Shown here piece by piece: positions 14,251-25,826 of a stretch of DNA of 64,000 nucleotides. The notes under the pieces were generated by a model that saw nothing but the letters and a program-made list of their open reading frames with translations, had not been told where the DNA came from and did no database searches. The translations under genes and the position numbers were made by a program. The first letter of the stretch is position 1, and the number at the start of each line of letters is the position of its first letter. The DNA comes from Coriolopsis trogii (lineage: Eukaryota; Basidiomycota; Agaricomycetes; Polyporales; Polyporaceae). The stretch spans positions 1,166,001 through 1,230,000 of the forward strand of contig JAHYIO010000005.1 of the NCBI GenBank assembly GCA_020543525.1, given 5' to 3'.

Positions 14251-15632
14251 TCATGAGTGAGCCGCACTAGGTGCGCGGATGGGTGTCAGTATGTTCAATG
14301 TCGCCCTATTAGTTCGGAGGAACACGCACCCGACTTCCCAAAGCCCGCTTCTTGCGATACAAAGACCTTCCGAAAGCACCGGCTGGTTTGGCGGCAAGCA
14401 GGCACTCGCAGCCGCAGAAGCCTGCTGAACCTGCAAAGTGTCGCCAATCGCGCATGTCAGCCCATTGCGGTCGAGTGGGAGCGGACGTCGAGGGACAAGA
14501 AAGGGACGCGTACGAGCGAGGTCCAGCAGAAGGTGAGCGGTCCAGGGCTGATGTTCTCGAAGAAGAAACGGCAGGTGCCGAAGGAGATCGTCTGGACGTG
14601 GTTCGACTGCACGGTGAACTCGGGCGGGATCTGGCCGTTGAGGATCGTGATCGAGTTCACGAGCTGCTGGCAATCCTCCGTTATCGGCGGCAGCTGGCCG
14701 AGCTCTCCGCAGACGGTGGTGCCTGGGAGAGAGCGGATGAGAGCGGGCGTCAGTGGCTGGTCTCGACGAGGACGTCGTATGATGCGGCGGGTCAGACTCA
14801 CAGATCTCGCCGCAGACGTCGGTCCCGGTGTTCGTGGGGGTGGAACCTGGGGCGGTGATGGTGGACGTCACGACCTGGGTCACCGTCTCGCTATCCGTCT
14901 CGGTCGTCGCGAGAGTGGCGGTCGCTGTTTCGGTCTGCGTGAGGATGGCCGTCTCTGTCTCGGTCGCCGTTTGGATCTCGGTCGCAGTTTCGGTCTCGGA
15001 CACCGTTGCGGTCTCGATCTCGGTTTCGGTTGCGGTCGTCGCGGACACGCTGATGGCGGTCACCGTCGCTGTCGTCGTCGCACTCGCCGTTGTTGTGCGG
15101 ACGGCAGTGGCGGTCGTCGTGGCCGTGACGCTCCTCGTCGCTGTCGTGGTGAGTGTGGTGCTACGTGTGGTCGTTGATACCCGAGTCGTCGTCCGAGTCG
15201 TCGTCCGTGTTGTCGTCCGGGGCGGGGTGTTGTTCGCGGGAGGGAAGAGCCACCAGAGGAGGCCCTTGAGCCACTGCTCGAGGATCTGCTCGGGGCTCTC
15301 GTGCGCTGCGCGGAAGGCCGAGGGCGAGGTGGCCATGACGGCGCAGGAGAACTGGGAGAGCTCGAGCATGGCGTTGGTGCCCGTGACGGGGATCATGGAG
15401 GTGGAGAGGAGCGTCGGGACGGAGCCGGCGCAGATGCTGTCCTGGTCGGTGCCCGTGCCATTCCCAGATGAACCTGGGCTCTGTCTTCGGACTGTGGGGT
15501 GGACGGTCAGACGGAGAGGCTGCATGAGGGATGAGATGTGCGATGAGACGTACCACGGTAGCCGGGTGTGGCGAGCGCGAGTGTGTTGAGCGCGTTGGCG
15601 AGGAGGACGGAGAGGACGAGGAAGGACTTCAT
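14251..15632 (-). CDS. secreted cysteine-containing protein with Thr-rich linker (paralogue A)
   Basis: Signal peptide MKSFLVLSVLLANALNTLAL, then a luminal protein. Exons: 15632-15554, 15491-14802, 14722 to about 14512, and a last exon from the acceptor near 14420. After a short Cys-containing domain (DQDSICAGSVPTLL, FSCAVMA) comes about 130 residues of Thr/Ser/Glu-rich repeats with many TTTR and TATET units, a likely O-glycosylated stalk. The C-terminal domain reads DVCGEIC, VCGELGQLPPITEDCQQLV, SITILNG, FTV, ISFGTCRFFFENISP, QQASAAASACLPP and SEGLCIARSGLWEVG. The same domain is in the gene at 17970-18969. The DC...GTC.FFF...C...G.C...W order loosely recalls fungal Hce2/Ecp2-type secreted domains, but I could not confirm that and assign no function. 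The end at 14251 is the end of the open frame and is less certain. Confidence 0.62.
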
Positions 15633-17969
15633 AATGAGAAACCTGCGTGGTGCTCGTCCGCGGGGGGTTCAAGTGGGAGGATGGTTCCGAGTTGAGACTC
15701 CTGGGGGAGAGCCCCGGCAGGCGACGTGGGGGCACGCTTTTATGCGCTCGCTGGCGTACGCGCAAAAACGGGAGGCGGATGCCGGACTTTGGACGACGTG
15801 ATCCCGGTTCGGGTGACTGACGGGAGCGTTGAATGTTGGAAGCCCCGGTGGACGTCAAACAGAACAGCGACCTGACTCCAGGCCAGGGGCACCATGCGTA
15901 TATGCAAATGTGCGAATGTGAATCATGATCCTGTCGGATGGGTACAGACAGGTCCGATTGCCACTGGATGGGCAGAAGGGCTCCGGGCGTGGCGGGCGAA
16001 TGCGAAAAAAATAAAAAGGAAGAAGGAGGGGCCCTCAGCCGCCATCGCTCCATTGCAGGGAGCGAAGGTGGCTGTTGGCTGTAGGCTATTGCATTGGACT
16101 GGATCCGGCCCCGCAGAGGTGTACCTTGCACGTTGTCGGTTCGCCCGCCGGCATCCCCATCATGTGTACTCGCACCGGGGTTCGTGTGTACGTGGATCGG
16201 GGAAAAGGCATACAGAATGGGGCGCGCCATGCGTATCAACCTTAGGGAAATGGGCGGGGTTCGATTTAGACTATCGGCGGCTGACGCGCTGTGTGGCGAT
16301 GGTGGGTCTACATGGACGAGCGGCCAGACTTGGAAACGTTGAACACATGATCGACGAGTGGGTACGAGGGTGAAGCGACTTTGCTGTGCCTGGCGAGGGA
16401 GTGCGCTGACTCACAGGAGGAGCGCGAGTGCGCTCAGCAGAAGCCGGGAGGATGCTTCCGTCGGCGGTGGATAGGCTATTTGGGCGGCTGGTACGTGGTA
16501 TGGGCTGCTTCGGAGGTTGCTCTAGGCGGCGAGCACTCAGCCTAGCTCCGCGAGGCGTGAGGCCATGGGAGAAGAGAAGTGCAAGGCACTGCCGATGTCG
16601 AAGAACCTGCAGGTACCCGCTGAGCGACACGAAACGCGGGGGTGGGGGCCATCAGCATGCTGAGTCCTCCACGGTGACAAGTTGCAGCCCGACAGAGAGA
16701 CGGACCCTGCCTGTTTATCGCCGCCATCAGGGGATCGACAGGCAAGTGGGATGCACCGTGCAAGGGTCATGCCAGAACTGCCATTGACGGAGTGATGTAA
16801 GGCGGACCTGTCAGTGCTGGCATACAGGGCCCGTGGAAGTCCTACCAGGTCTTGTGTGAAGTCAGAAGCGAGACGTTCTCACCGGCGACTTAGCAGGATC
16901 ATAGGGCCATTGAACTCGTCATCAATGACCCACGAGTCGTCTTCCGACCAGGAGTACCGAAGCAGAATGCTCGGGCAGGGGTTGTTATGAGGTGGTTCGC
17001 AAATGAAGACGGATGATACAGAGTTTGCCAGTAACCAGGGGGAAGAAGTCGAGGAATTGCACCCACGAAAGACCTGAGCGGACCTGTGCAGGCACCGAGT
17101 ACCGGTGAGCCTAGTGCATGTCGAGGATCTGACACGATTGTATGGGCGGCGAACGGTTGGATCTAGCAGCGAGGTGAGTGCGAGGAACAAGCCGGTGTCG
17201 CACGTACCGCCGGTGCCATCGCAGGACTTAGGGCGGCACTGAGTGAATTGGTGATGGATCCAATTCACGCGGACCAGTCTGATATTTCGTTTGGAACTCA
17301 TGTACTTATGGCATGAGGAATCGAAGATGTGCGTTATGCGAATGAGCATGCAACGCTGGTCGTCTCCGGTCTGAGCTCAGACTGGGGCCGGCGACAGCGT
17401 CGGAAACAGATGCGCATGAACGTAACGTCAACGACGTCGTACCATGAGCCGTACAGTCCGGATCGACCGCCACAAAGGTCCGCTGCGTGGCGTCGCGGCT
17501 GCAAACGGAAACAGCGTGCCAGACATGTCTTCCGGATACTCCACCTCGACTTGACACGTCCAGTATGGATCTTGTATGCACGGATGTGAACGGCGGCGCG
17601 AACGCGGTGATCCGCATTCGCATGTCTGAACTCTGTTCAGAGTCTGAAGCTAGATTGACTCGCTCCGTCCCCGCAGCCATGTTGTCACTGCTACTGAACG
17701 AAACTGATTCTTGAATGAAGTCGGACGGAACTCGGAAGCACTCACGAACACGAGCTGTCGAGAGCCGTCGGTAGAGACGTCCGCGAGCATGGACACACGT
17801 GCATAATTCGCGCTACACCCTTCGACTACCGACTATAGTCCCTGATGACCCTCATAACCCTAGAGACCGGATGTATACACGGAACGAGAACAGCTTCTCA
17901 ATATTCTTCACCCATACACGTCTAGCATTCAGGAGTGGGCGACACTGCAAGGCACAAGCCACAGCTCGG
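15633..17969. other. 2.3-kb region between the two secreted-protein genes
   Basis: No gene I can support. A minus-strand open frame at 16879-17349 contains SSVFICEPPHNNPCPSILL and YSWSEDDSWVIDDEFNG, which look protein-like but match no family I know. Another at 17306-17680 lacks features. These may be remnants of further secreted-protein copies or chance frames. Upstream of paralogue A (15640-15760) lies its promoter. Confidence 0.35.
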
Positions 17970-18969
17970 TCAACAACCATGCCAACGTAGAGATCGGAAG
18001 ACCACGTACCCGACACGCCAGAGACTGTCAGTAGAAATGCAGACCCCCTCGGAGTTGATGGGCTGCACCGGCGGCAGGCAGGCAGCCCCAGCCGCCGACG
18101 CCTGCTGGGCCTACACATGCGTCCCAGGTCAGTGTCCATCGTTCGTGTGGATGTGGAACATGCGAAGAGGACATGAAGAGGAGCACGGACGGAGGACGTA
18201 CCAGAGTGAGCCAGCATTCGCTCATGGTCACCGTCGGCGAGAAGTTCTGGAAGAAGAAGCGGCAGGTGCCGAAGGCGAGCGTTTGCGCGTGGCCGGGCGC
18301 GACGGTGAAGGAGGGCGCTGGAGTGGGGACGGGATTAGCCAATAGACTTCGGACAGGGGCAGGGGAGAGGCAATGGGAGAAGCGGCGGACAAAGAGAAGC
18401 GCAGATAAGTGAGGGAGATTGATCGCGGGAGGGGGAAGGTCAAGGGCGGTGGGCTAGAATGCATGGAGGAAATGGAGCGGGACGTACACACAGAGCCGTT
18501 CAGGATGGTGATGGCGTCGACAATCGTCTGGCAGTCGTCCGTGGTGGGGGGCAGCGTCCCGAGGTTGCCGCAGACGTCCGTGCCTGTTCACATCACAGTC
18601 CGGGGTCGGATCAGTTGGCGTACAGCTCGCCATGCTTCGAAACCACACGGATGGAATGGGACGTACAGATCCCGCCGCAGACGTCGACGACGGGCGGGTC
18701 GGTGGTCGGCGTGGTATCGAGAGTGCTCAGCGTGCGGGCCTTGGCGTCGCAGGCGAGAGTCTCCACCGCGACGGTCTTACTCCCGACTACGACCTGGGAG
18801 GCAGACACGACCCGTGCGCCGGAGCATGGGGCCGTCGCATCGTCGCGCGCTGTGTGGATCGTCAGTTCAGCAGGGCCTCCGTACCAAAGGAAAACCACGT
18901 ACGCGTGAAGAGGGCGTAGCCGCTTGCCGCGATGGCGAGAGCGACGATGGCGGTGCAAGTGAACTTCAT
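17970..18969 (-). CDS. secreted cysteine-containing protein (paralogue B)
   Basis: Signal peptide MKFTCTAIVALAIAASGYAL; ATG at 18969. Intron 1 (GTACGT) leads into ARDDATAPCSGARVVSASQ with TLACDAKART, then DVCGGIC. Further exons give DVCGNLGTLPPTTDDCQTIV, DAITILNGS, PSFTVAPGHAQTLAFGTC with RFFFQNFSP, then AQQASAAGAACLPPVQP and SEGVCISTDSLWRVG; TGA at 17972-17970. It aligns block by block with paralogue A 3' to 5', including the intron before QQASAA, but lacks A's long Thr-rich stalk and has one extra intron after ITILNG. Secreted with at least eight Cys, so probably disulfide-bonded. Function unknown; an Hce2/Ecp2-like fold is a weak guess. Exon ends are inferred by comparing the two copies. 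Confidence 0.65.
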
Positions 18970-21469
18970 ATTGGACGCCTGGAGAGTGGTTTGGAGTGAT
19001 CCTGAGTGATAGCTCGGTCTCTGGGGAAATTACCCCCATGCGTCCTGGGCTTTTATCGTTGGCCGTTAACGCGCCCACGGCCAGATTTGAAGTTACTGTA
19101 CTTGCGTCGGACGTTCCGAGGACGTGAACGTCCACATACTCGGGCTCGGAGTTCGACCGGCCATTCGGCAGTAACGTACGAGAGAGGGACAACAAGAACA
19201 GCCGGCGGCGGCATGGGCTAAAGGACGCTTGTCTGGGCCAGGGACTGAACGTGTTCGCGATCGGAAGAGAATGACAGGTACTGGATTCGAATACCCGAAA
19301 CGAGCGAAGGTGGATGGTGGGTCGCGCCCTTGAGTGCGCAGGAGAGCATAGGAAGTCTGCTGATTGATGAGGGATGAAGACGACGTCTGCACCCGCAAGG
19401 GGCGCAGCCCGGATGTTGTGCCTATACGTATTGAGGTGTTTGTGGGGAGTTGTAGCATGAAGATGGAGAGTGCGCGACGCAGGCGGCTGGATCCATAACG
19501 ATGCGAACATGGTTGCAGAATAGGCTGGGCGATCGAGCGACATTGGATTCGCTGTTAGAAGCCATTGAGGGATGATGCATCTCGTGTGTAATATGGAGGC
19601 TAATTGACGGTTTGTAGGAGCGCAAAGGGGAGAGGAGAAGACGTAGAAGCGATAGTGACCAAAACCGGCGAAGAAGGACGAGTTGCTGTTCCAGGTGTAT
19701 TGTCGTGCGAAAGATTGATTCGGGAATAGCGAGGAGACGCGACGTGAGCTGCTCGAGATGTCGGACCATGCAATCCGTGGGAGTGGCAATAAGGAACGAG
19801 AGTGGTATATGTGCTCTGTAGCACTGCGGCGGACAACAAGGTACGCGATGCAGAGCGGGCTACTCGGAGGATATACAAAGTGCGTTTCAGAAGATCGTCG
19901 AGACCGTACACATGACCGGGGGTGCTTACGAGGGAATGCGGCAGATGGTGTAGAAGATGTGTCAACGGTCTGCCTGTACCGGGGTGCGAGACTGTTAGAC
20001 GTGGATGAGAGAAGATGTAGCTGTATGTTTGACGGATTCTGATAGGCAAGACAGTGGACAAGGTGTAGACAACACTTATCGTCCAGAACTGATGTTTGAT
20101 GTTGTTCTTGCTGTCAGCTAGCGGCAAGGCAGGCGCGAGTCATGATCAAAATGGTCGATGATAGAAGGACGCACAATCACCGCAGGAAAAGCAATATACC
20201 GACGGCGAATGGCATTGCGTTCTTCGCGGAACAGGAGTAAGCAGTGGATGAATGCGGGAGGCTATGAGTGGGAGAACGTACTAAGTGCGCACTGGGACCT
20301 GAACGTATGATCCCAGGCAACCTAGAGGACGGATATATAATGTAGAGGAGAGACCAGCATACGCACGATGATGGGGAGTGTTCTTCCGGCGTCGGTAGAC
20401 TTGACAATGTCTGCAGGGACTGAAACGGGACAAACTCCTTCTCCACGTTGAGGTAATCCGGGCCGTGTTGCTGGTGCAGGGCGGACGATTAGGATGCAAA
20501 GATCATTGATGCCTTGACAAACGGCTGCAGATGATGTTGCATCTGGTAATGCAACTTACATGTACATGTGCATGGAGGGATTGTGTGCGAAAGCTGAGCA
20601 AACGGCAGGCGAGTGGGGAGAATACGAGTATTGGTCTGAGGGCCGATGACATAGGGATCGTCGTCGGGAGGGGAGCTACAGGATGTATCGACGACGATGA
20701 CGAGCAAGAGCGCCATGATGCGCGCGGCTGGGTGACGGACGGGCACCAACCTGTTTGACAGAATGAGAAGAGGGTCTGCACCCGCCCTCGCCGTTGCCGT
20801 GTGCGAACGAGCGAAGAGGATCAACGGCGACGAGGCACACACGCACCTCATGGATGACCTCAGCTCGTCTGGGAGGGTACGCCGCTCTCCATGCCTGGAG
20901 TATGCACAGCTGACGACCCCAGATCGGAGGGGACAGGACAAGGGGCGTATGGCACGGAGAGAAAGGAGCTTGCAGCACACAAAGCAGATGGCGTACTCTT
21001 GCAACGGTCCGAATCATTCTTTGGGCGTGTGGGTTCCCCACCGGAACGGAGATGACATTGTGGGGTCACTGCGCGGGGAGCGTCGATTGCAGCGCCGGAG
21101 ATGCGAGGGCAATGGTCGTCGCCAACGCTGGCAACGTCGAGGAACATCGAGGACAAGTCGAGGACGACGATGGCCGCAGCGGAGGCCCATCGGACCCACG
21201 GACCGCGGGAATGAACACACAGACGCCCCATGATCACGGGACCAGCCGCCGGCAATGACCGAATGGGAGAGGGCGTCCGTTTGGGTGTTCAAGACTTTGA
21301 GCCAGGTTCGTCCCAGCCCTCGACTCCCCGCTTCCCTTCGACGGCCACCTCAAGCCACCGCGTCCCTCCGCGTCCTTCTCTCTGTCCGTCGCAGAGACCG
21401 ACTTTCTCCGCGTCCTTGTCCTTCTTGACGCGTCCTCTCATCCTTCAATCCTTCCATCACGTCATCGAC
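18970..21469. other. 2.5-kb region without an assigned gene
   Basis: Several medium open frames run on the minus strand (for example 20489-21004, 20860-21255, 19600-20127). Some have hydrophobic patches such as ASAAAIVVLDLSSMFLDV and IMALLLVIVVDTS. I could not join them into a family I know. A decayed multi-spanning membrane protein gene is possible. The last 150 bp before 21470 is the CT-rich leader of the casein kinase gene. Confidence 0.35.
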
Positions 21470-22934
21470 ATGGATCCATTCACCTTCGGTGGCAAATACA
21501 GACTCGAGGAGGAGATAGCCGTCGGTGGTTGTGGTTAGTCCTCTCCTTCTCAGACCGACACATCCTGCTCAAATACCACACATAACCACAGGGAGCGTCT
21601 TCCTAGGCGTACACACTGTGGCCGGCAAAGAAGTCGCCATCAAGCTCGAACCCGCCATAGCCAAGTCCTCCCCTCTCAAGCAAGAGTCCAAGATCTACAA
21701 GACTCTCATGGGTGGTCCAGGCGTTCCATGGATAAACTGGTCCGGCAAGCAAGGAGACTACAATGTCATGGTCATCGACCTCCTTGGTCCCTCTCTCGAG
21801 GATCTCTTCCGGATGTGCAACAGGCACTTCTCCCTCAAAACCATTCTCATGCTCGCCGACCAGCTGGTAAGTGTCATATAATCCTTGTTACCCATGCTCG
21901 TTTCGCCTCCGCTTCGAGTTGCAACCTCTGGAACGCGGTCCTGCAGCATGCCAACGAGTCTCCCCACACCCCACGGCGTCTCGCTCTCTCTGCTTGTCCC
22001 GATTTGGCTGCTACGGCTCGCACGTTTCTCACACCCTGCCCTCCGTCCCCCGTCCCGATGGCTTCTTCCTGTATGAAAGCCTCATCGACTTTGCGTGGCT
22101 CAGGCTCATTGTCGCTGCTCCCTTCTGCCGTGTCTTTTGCCTCTTTCTTTCTTTGATCGTCGTCTTCACCCTTTCTTCTCAACCTTCTTCTGACATCACT
22201 GCTTCCAGATCACGCGTATCGAGTTCATCCATTCAAGGGATCTCGTTCACAGAGACATCAAGCCTGCAAACTTTGTTGTCCCAAAACGTTCCGACTCGGG
22301 CCGTGCAGACTACGTCGTCAACGTCATCGACTTTGGCCTTGCCAAGAAATTCCGTGACCCACGGACGGGCTCGCACATTCCTTACCACCAAGACGATCAC
22401 CATGGAGTAGGCACCTGTCTCTTTGCTGCCATCAACACGCACCTCGGCATCGAATGCTCCCGCCGTGACGATCTCGAGGCTCTCGCTTACATGCTCATCT
22501 ACTTCCTTCGTGGCACTCTCCCATGGCGGAAGATCAAAGGCTCCACTGTCAGCGAGACGTGGGACCTCATTCGTGACAAGAAGATCGAGACTGAAGCTGT
22601 CCTAACCGTCGGACTTCCGCCCGAATTCGACATCTTCTACAAGTATGTTCGCGGCCTCGAGTTCGATGACCTTCCCGACTACGAGGGTCTTCGTTCCTTG
22701 TTCCGTGGCCTTGCAGAGCGCCAGGGTATCGAGTACGATGGTGTCTTCGACTGGTGTGTCTCTCGTCCCGGGGAGAGCAGCCCTCGCTCGAGCGGCGAGG
22801 GTCCAGATGGTCCTGCCCGTAAGAGGAAGCGCGTCTGTAGGAGCTGCTCCGCTTGCCAGGCAGCCGCCGAACGTGCTGCTGCTGCAAACGCCACCAAGGC
22901 TGCGGCTACCGCATCCAGGCGTGCATGGGCTTGA
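21470..22934 (+). CDS. casein kinase 1-like serine/threonine kinase, divergent
   Basis: CK1-family kinase, starting [20 protein letters not shown]. Landmarks: VAIKLE (ATP-anchoring Lys), [20 protein letters not shown] with [29 protein letters not shown] (catalytic loop), [17 protein letters not shown] block (DFG), [20 protein letters not shown] with LPW. Three exons: intron 1 from 21533 (GTTAGT) to about 21591, intron 2 21867-22208. Intron 2 is 342 nt, several times the local norm. The glycine loop reads IAVGGCGSVFLG where CK1 normally has IGSGSFG, and GTARYASINTH is replaced by [11 protein letters not shown], so it is a divergent paralogue though the catalytic Asp and Lys remain. The C-terminus [14 protein letters not shown] could be lipidated, as in yeast YCK kinases (inference). 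TGA at 22932-22934. Confidence 0.88.
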
Positions 22935-24130
22935 TGAGAGTAGGAGGAGTGAGGGTGTTGCGGCTTCTTGTCATTTGACGACGTGAGTCTCTGGTTCATG
23001 TCCGCCTTCGTTTATGAGCATTCAACTGATTGACGGACCGGTCATTTCAGTAGGCTCCGAAGGCATGAGCCATGTTGAAACCGCGCGGTGAGGCGAGGGA
23101 CCCGAAGATGGCGTCTCGCATGTGTATATGCTTGGACCGACGAACCCCACGATCACGCGATGACCGTGCTGCGGGAACGCCAGCTCTCAAGGTTATTATT
23201 TACGACAACGCTCTGCGTTCATGACGCTCAGCGGATATGGGGTTAGGACTCGTCCATCGGTCACCTCCAAGGTGTACCAGGTACGATCACCCGGCCCTGG
23301 CTTTGGTCAGAGTCGCGTGTGGTCTCCCAGGCGGGTCGGTGTGGCGACCATGTATATAGTATTGGGCTTCGGTGAGCGCTGTGAGAGCTCTGCCTACCTG
23401 GACGGCTCTTCTGATGGTTGATTATGACAGATAAGCCTACAGCCCACCCCCAGGTCCTTATGCCCCCGTGATGTTGCTCTCCGTGACGAAGAGATGTTTG
23501 TGCTGCTGTTGTGCAACTAAATTACGAAGTATGTATGTATAGTATGTTATTGGGTCGACTCTCTTCCCATTACTCCCAAGGAGGACCAACAGGGCTGGTT
23601 TGCGGAACACTTGTGTCTTGCATATCAGTTTGCGTCCTACCTCCCGCCCCGCCCCTCACCCCTTCTCACCGTGCGAGTCCTGTAACCCTCCCCTCCCCAT
23701 CCATCTTCCTCAGCCAACGCACGTTCCTCTTCTTCCCTTTTTCCCCTTGTCGCCGACTTCCTCGTACCACTCGCACTCGTTTAAGATATGAATATGCCCC
23801 CGCACCTATGACGCATATGCCACCCTTTCCCTCTCTCGGTCTCATGTTCCCCGTCTATGGTTATCTATGCATATGCGTCTGTGGTTCGCTTCAGTCTCTA
23901 CAGCCGGATATCTGTAGTATAGTATTGTATATAATGCGGGTCGGTATATCTGGATCAATTTCTCTGCTCTTTCTGACGTCGGACGGGAGGTTTCTGGCGT
24001 CTATGGGTCAAGTATGGGCGTCTGCGTGTTTACGAGGGTGCCGCCACCAGGCCGCCACTGAGTACTGAACGCGCTCACGACTTCTCTTGCTCTCACAGCC
24101 TGCACCCCAACCACGCTCGTGGAATAGAGG
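22935..24130. other. 1.2-kb intergenic region, CK1 3' side / EAF3 promoter
   Basis: No gene recognised. Pyrimidine-rich blocks at about 23630-23780 probably belong to the EAF3 promoter or leader. The open frame at 23511-24068 has no family features. Confidence 0.5.
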
Positions 24131-25616
24131 ATGTCTGCGGTGACGTTTACGGTCAACGAGAGGGTGCTGTGCTACCATGGGCCGCTGATCTACGAGGCGA
24201 AGGTCCTGAAGGCGGAGACTTGGGACGAGAGCAACACGCAGACGGGTGTGGTGGGTCCGCATTATTATGTGCATTATAAGGGGTGGAAGCAGACGTGAGT
24301 GCTCTCTTTGTTATGTGGAGTGGGCGTGTGCTGACGGATGCCTTGGTTCACGTTTCATGTTGGATGGTTTGTGTGCATTGTGTTGGGATGTTGTGCCACC
24401 GTTTGCCACTCCGTGCCGTCTTGGATCGCCGCTCGCTCTGTGGCTTGTCGCTCGGGTCGGTCGCGACTGAACGACCGCCGCTCTGTTGGACGGGCACACG
24501 GGACTCGCAACACAGATGGGACGAGTGGGTGGACGCGAACCGGTTGCTGAAGTTCAACGAGACGAACATCGCGCTGCAGAAGGCGCTGCAGAGCCAGAGC
24601 CAGGCGGCCCAGGCGGCGCACGCGTCGAGCACGAAGGCGGCGAAGGCCCAGGCGGCGCGGGACGCGGCTGGGGGTGGGAGCGCGGGCGGGAGTGGGAGGG
24701 GAGGGGGGAGGAAGGATGGGGCGAGGGGGACTAAGAGGGGACGGGAGGATGTGAGTGGTTTACTTTGTTGCCTCTGGTGTTGGTGCTTGTGGTGGGGGAG
24801 GTGCTGATACGTGTGGACGATATCTGCTAGGACGAGGGGACGCGGAGGCCGGAGATGAAGCTGAACGTGCCGGAGCAGCTGAAAGTGCTGCTGGTGGATG
24901 ATTGGGAGGCGGTGACGAAGAACAACCAGGTGCGTTGGGTTGTGTGATCTACGCGCCTGGGTGTTTGCTCATGGACATCTGCTTAGCTCGTGGGGCTACC
25001 GAGAAAACCGAACGTCGTCGAGCTGCTGGAGGAGTTCAAGGCGTACGTGCTTTCGTTGGGGAGCTCAACAGAGTGAGTGCTCGTCCGGGTCCAAATACGC
25101 GCCGTTTTCTCATTGGAGTCGCTCTACAGGCTGAGAGACCCAAAGATCGTGCTACCTACGATCGTCGCTGGTCTGCAGACGTATTTTGACCGCGCGTTGG
25201 GTGCGAACCTGTTGTACAGGTTCGAACGCCCACAGTATGCGGAGATACGGAAGAAGTACGTGACGGGGCCGACTGTGCAGGTCGGGCAGGAGAAGGAGAT
25301 GAGCGCGATCTATGGAGCGGAGCATTTCTTGCGCATGCTTGGTGAGTGGACTCAGTGATGACCCTCCTCTAACATGCGTTGATGGATGGGCAGTGAATCT
25401 CCCGCAGATGGTCGCGAGTTCGTCGATGGACGGAGAATCTGTTGGGCTTTTGAGGGACTATGTGAACGAGCTGTTGCAGTAAGTCATTGTACGGGTACGA
25501 ACGCGTGGCGAGGTGCTGACAGTCGCCCTAGGTGGATGGTGAAGGAACGGGCGCGGATATTTGTGCCCGAGTACGAGAGCGCGAGTATGGCGTACCAGAA
25601 CATCTCTCGGTCCTGA
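24131..25616 (+). CDS. EAF3: EAF3, MRG-family chromodomain protein
   Basis: Chromatin reader shared by the NuA4 acetyltransferase and Rpd3S deacetylase complexes; in known homologues the chromodomain binds H3K36 methylation. ATG at 24131. Chromodomain: FTVNERVLCYHGPLIYEAKV, then YYVHYKGWKQTWDEWVDANR split by intron 1. A Gly/Ala/Lys-rich linker follows (about 24600-24740). MRG domain: MKLNVPEQLKVLLVDDWEAV, VGLPRKPNVVELLEEFKAYV, IVAGLQTYFDRALGANLLYR with FERPQYAEI, EMSAIYGAEHFLRMLVNLPQ, and LLRDYVNELLQWMVKE. Introns near 24295, 24750, 24929, 25074, 25341 and 25479 are short GT-AG. The protein ends YQNISRS, TGA at 25614-25616. All expected domains are complete. Confidence 0.93.
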
Positions 25617-25826
25617 CGGGATAGCCCTGTACCTGGGGCAGTGTGTGTACTATATTCTCGATGTTGCTCCCATCGGTTGCGCATGGGCGGTGTACTTGTA
25701 CTATGACGTCAGCTTGGTCCAACTGCTCGTATATGTAACCGGCCCTCTTCCTCTCCCTTCGGCCAGTCTCTCCCTCCTCTCTCTCCTCTCTCATACGTCC
25801 CATTCTTCCTTTCTAGCTCCATCATC

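Noticed and set aside
14828..15589. 253-codon valine-rich frame on the plus strand
   Set aside because: It is the antisense shadow of the Thr-rich repeat of paralogue A.
14251..16239. A single 662-codon open frame on the minus strand
   Set aside because: The first 200 codons lie upstream of the real start of paralogue A and lack ATG-linked or family features; only the spliced 14251-15632 model fits its paralogue.
19260..19300. B-box-like GGTATTCGAATCC on the minus strand suggesting a tRNA
   Set aside because: No matching A-box or acceptor stem around it.
18611..21260. Possible multi-spanning membrane protein gene on the minus strand
   Set aside because: Hydrophobic pieces occur in different frames, but no splice model gave a known 7TM or DUF6533/6534-like sequence.
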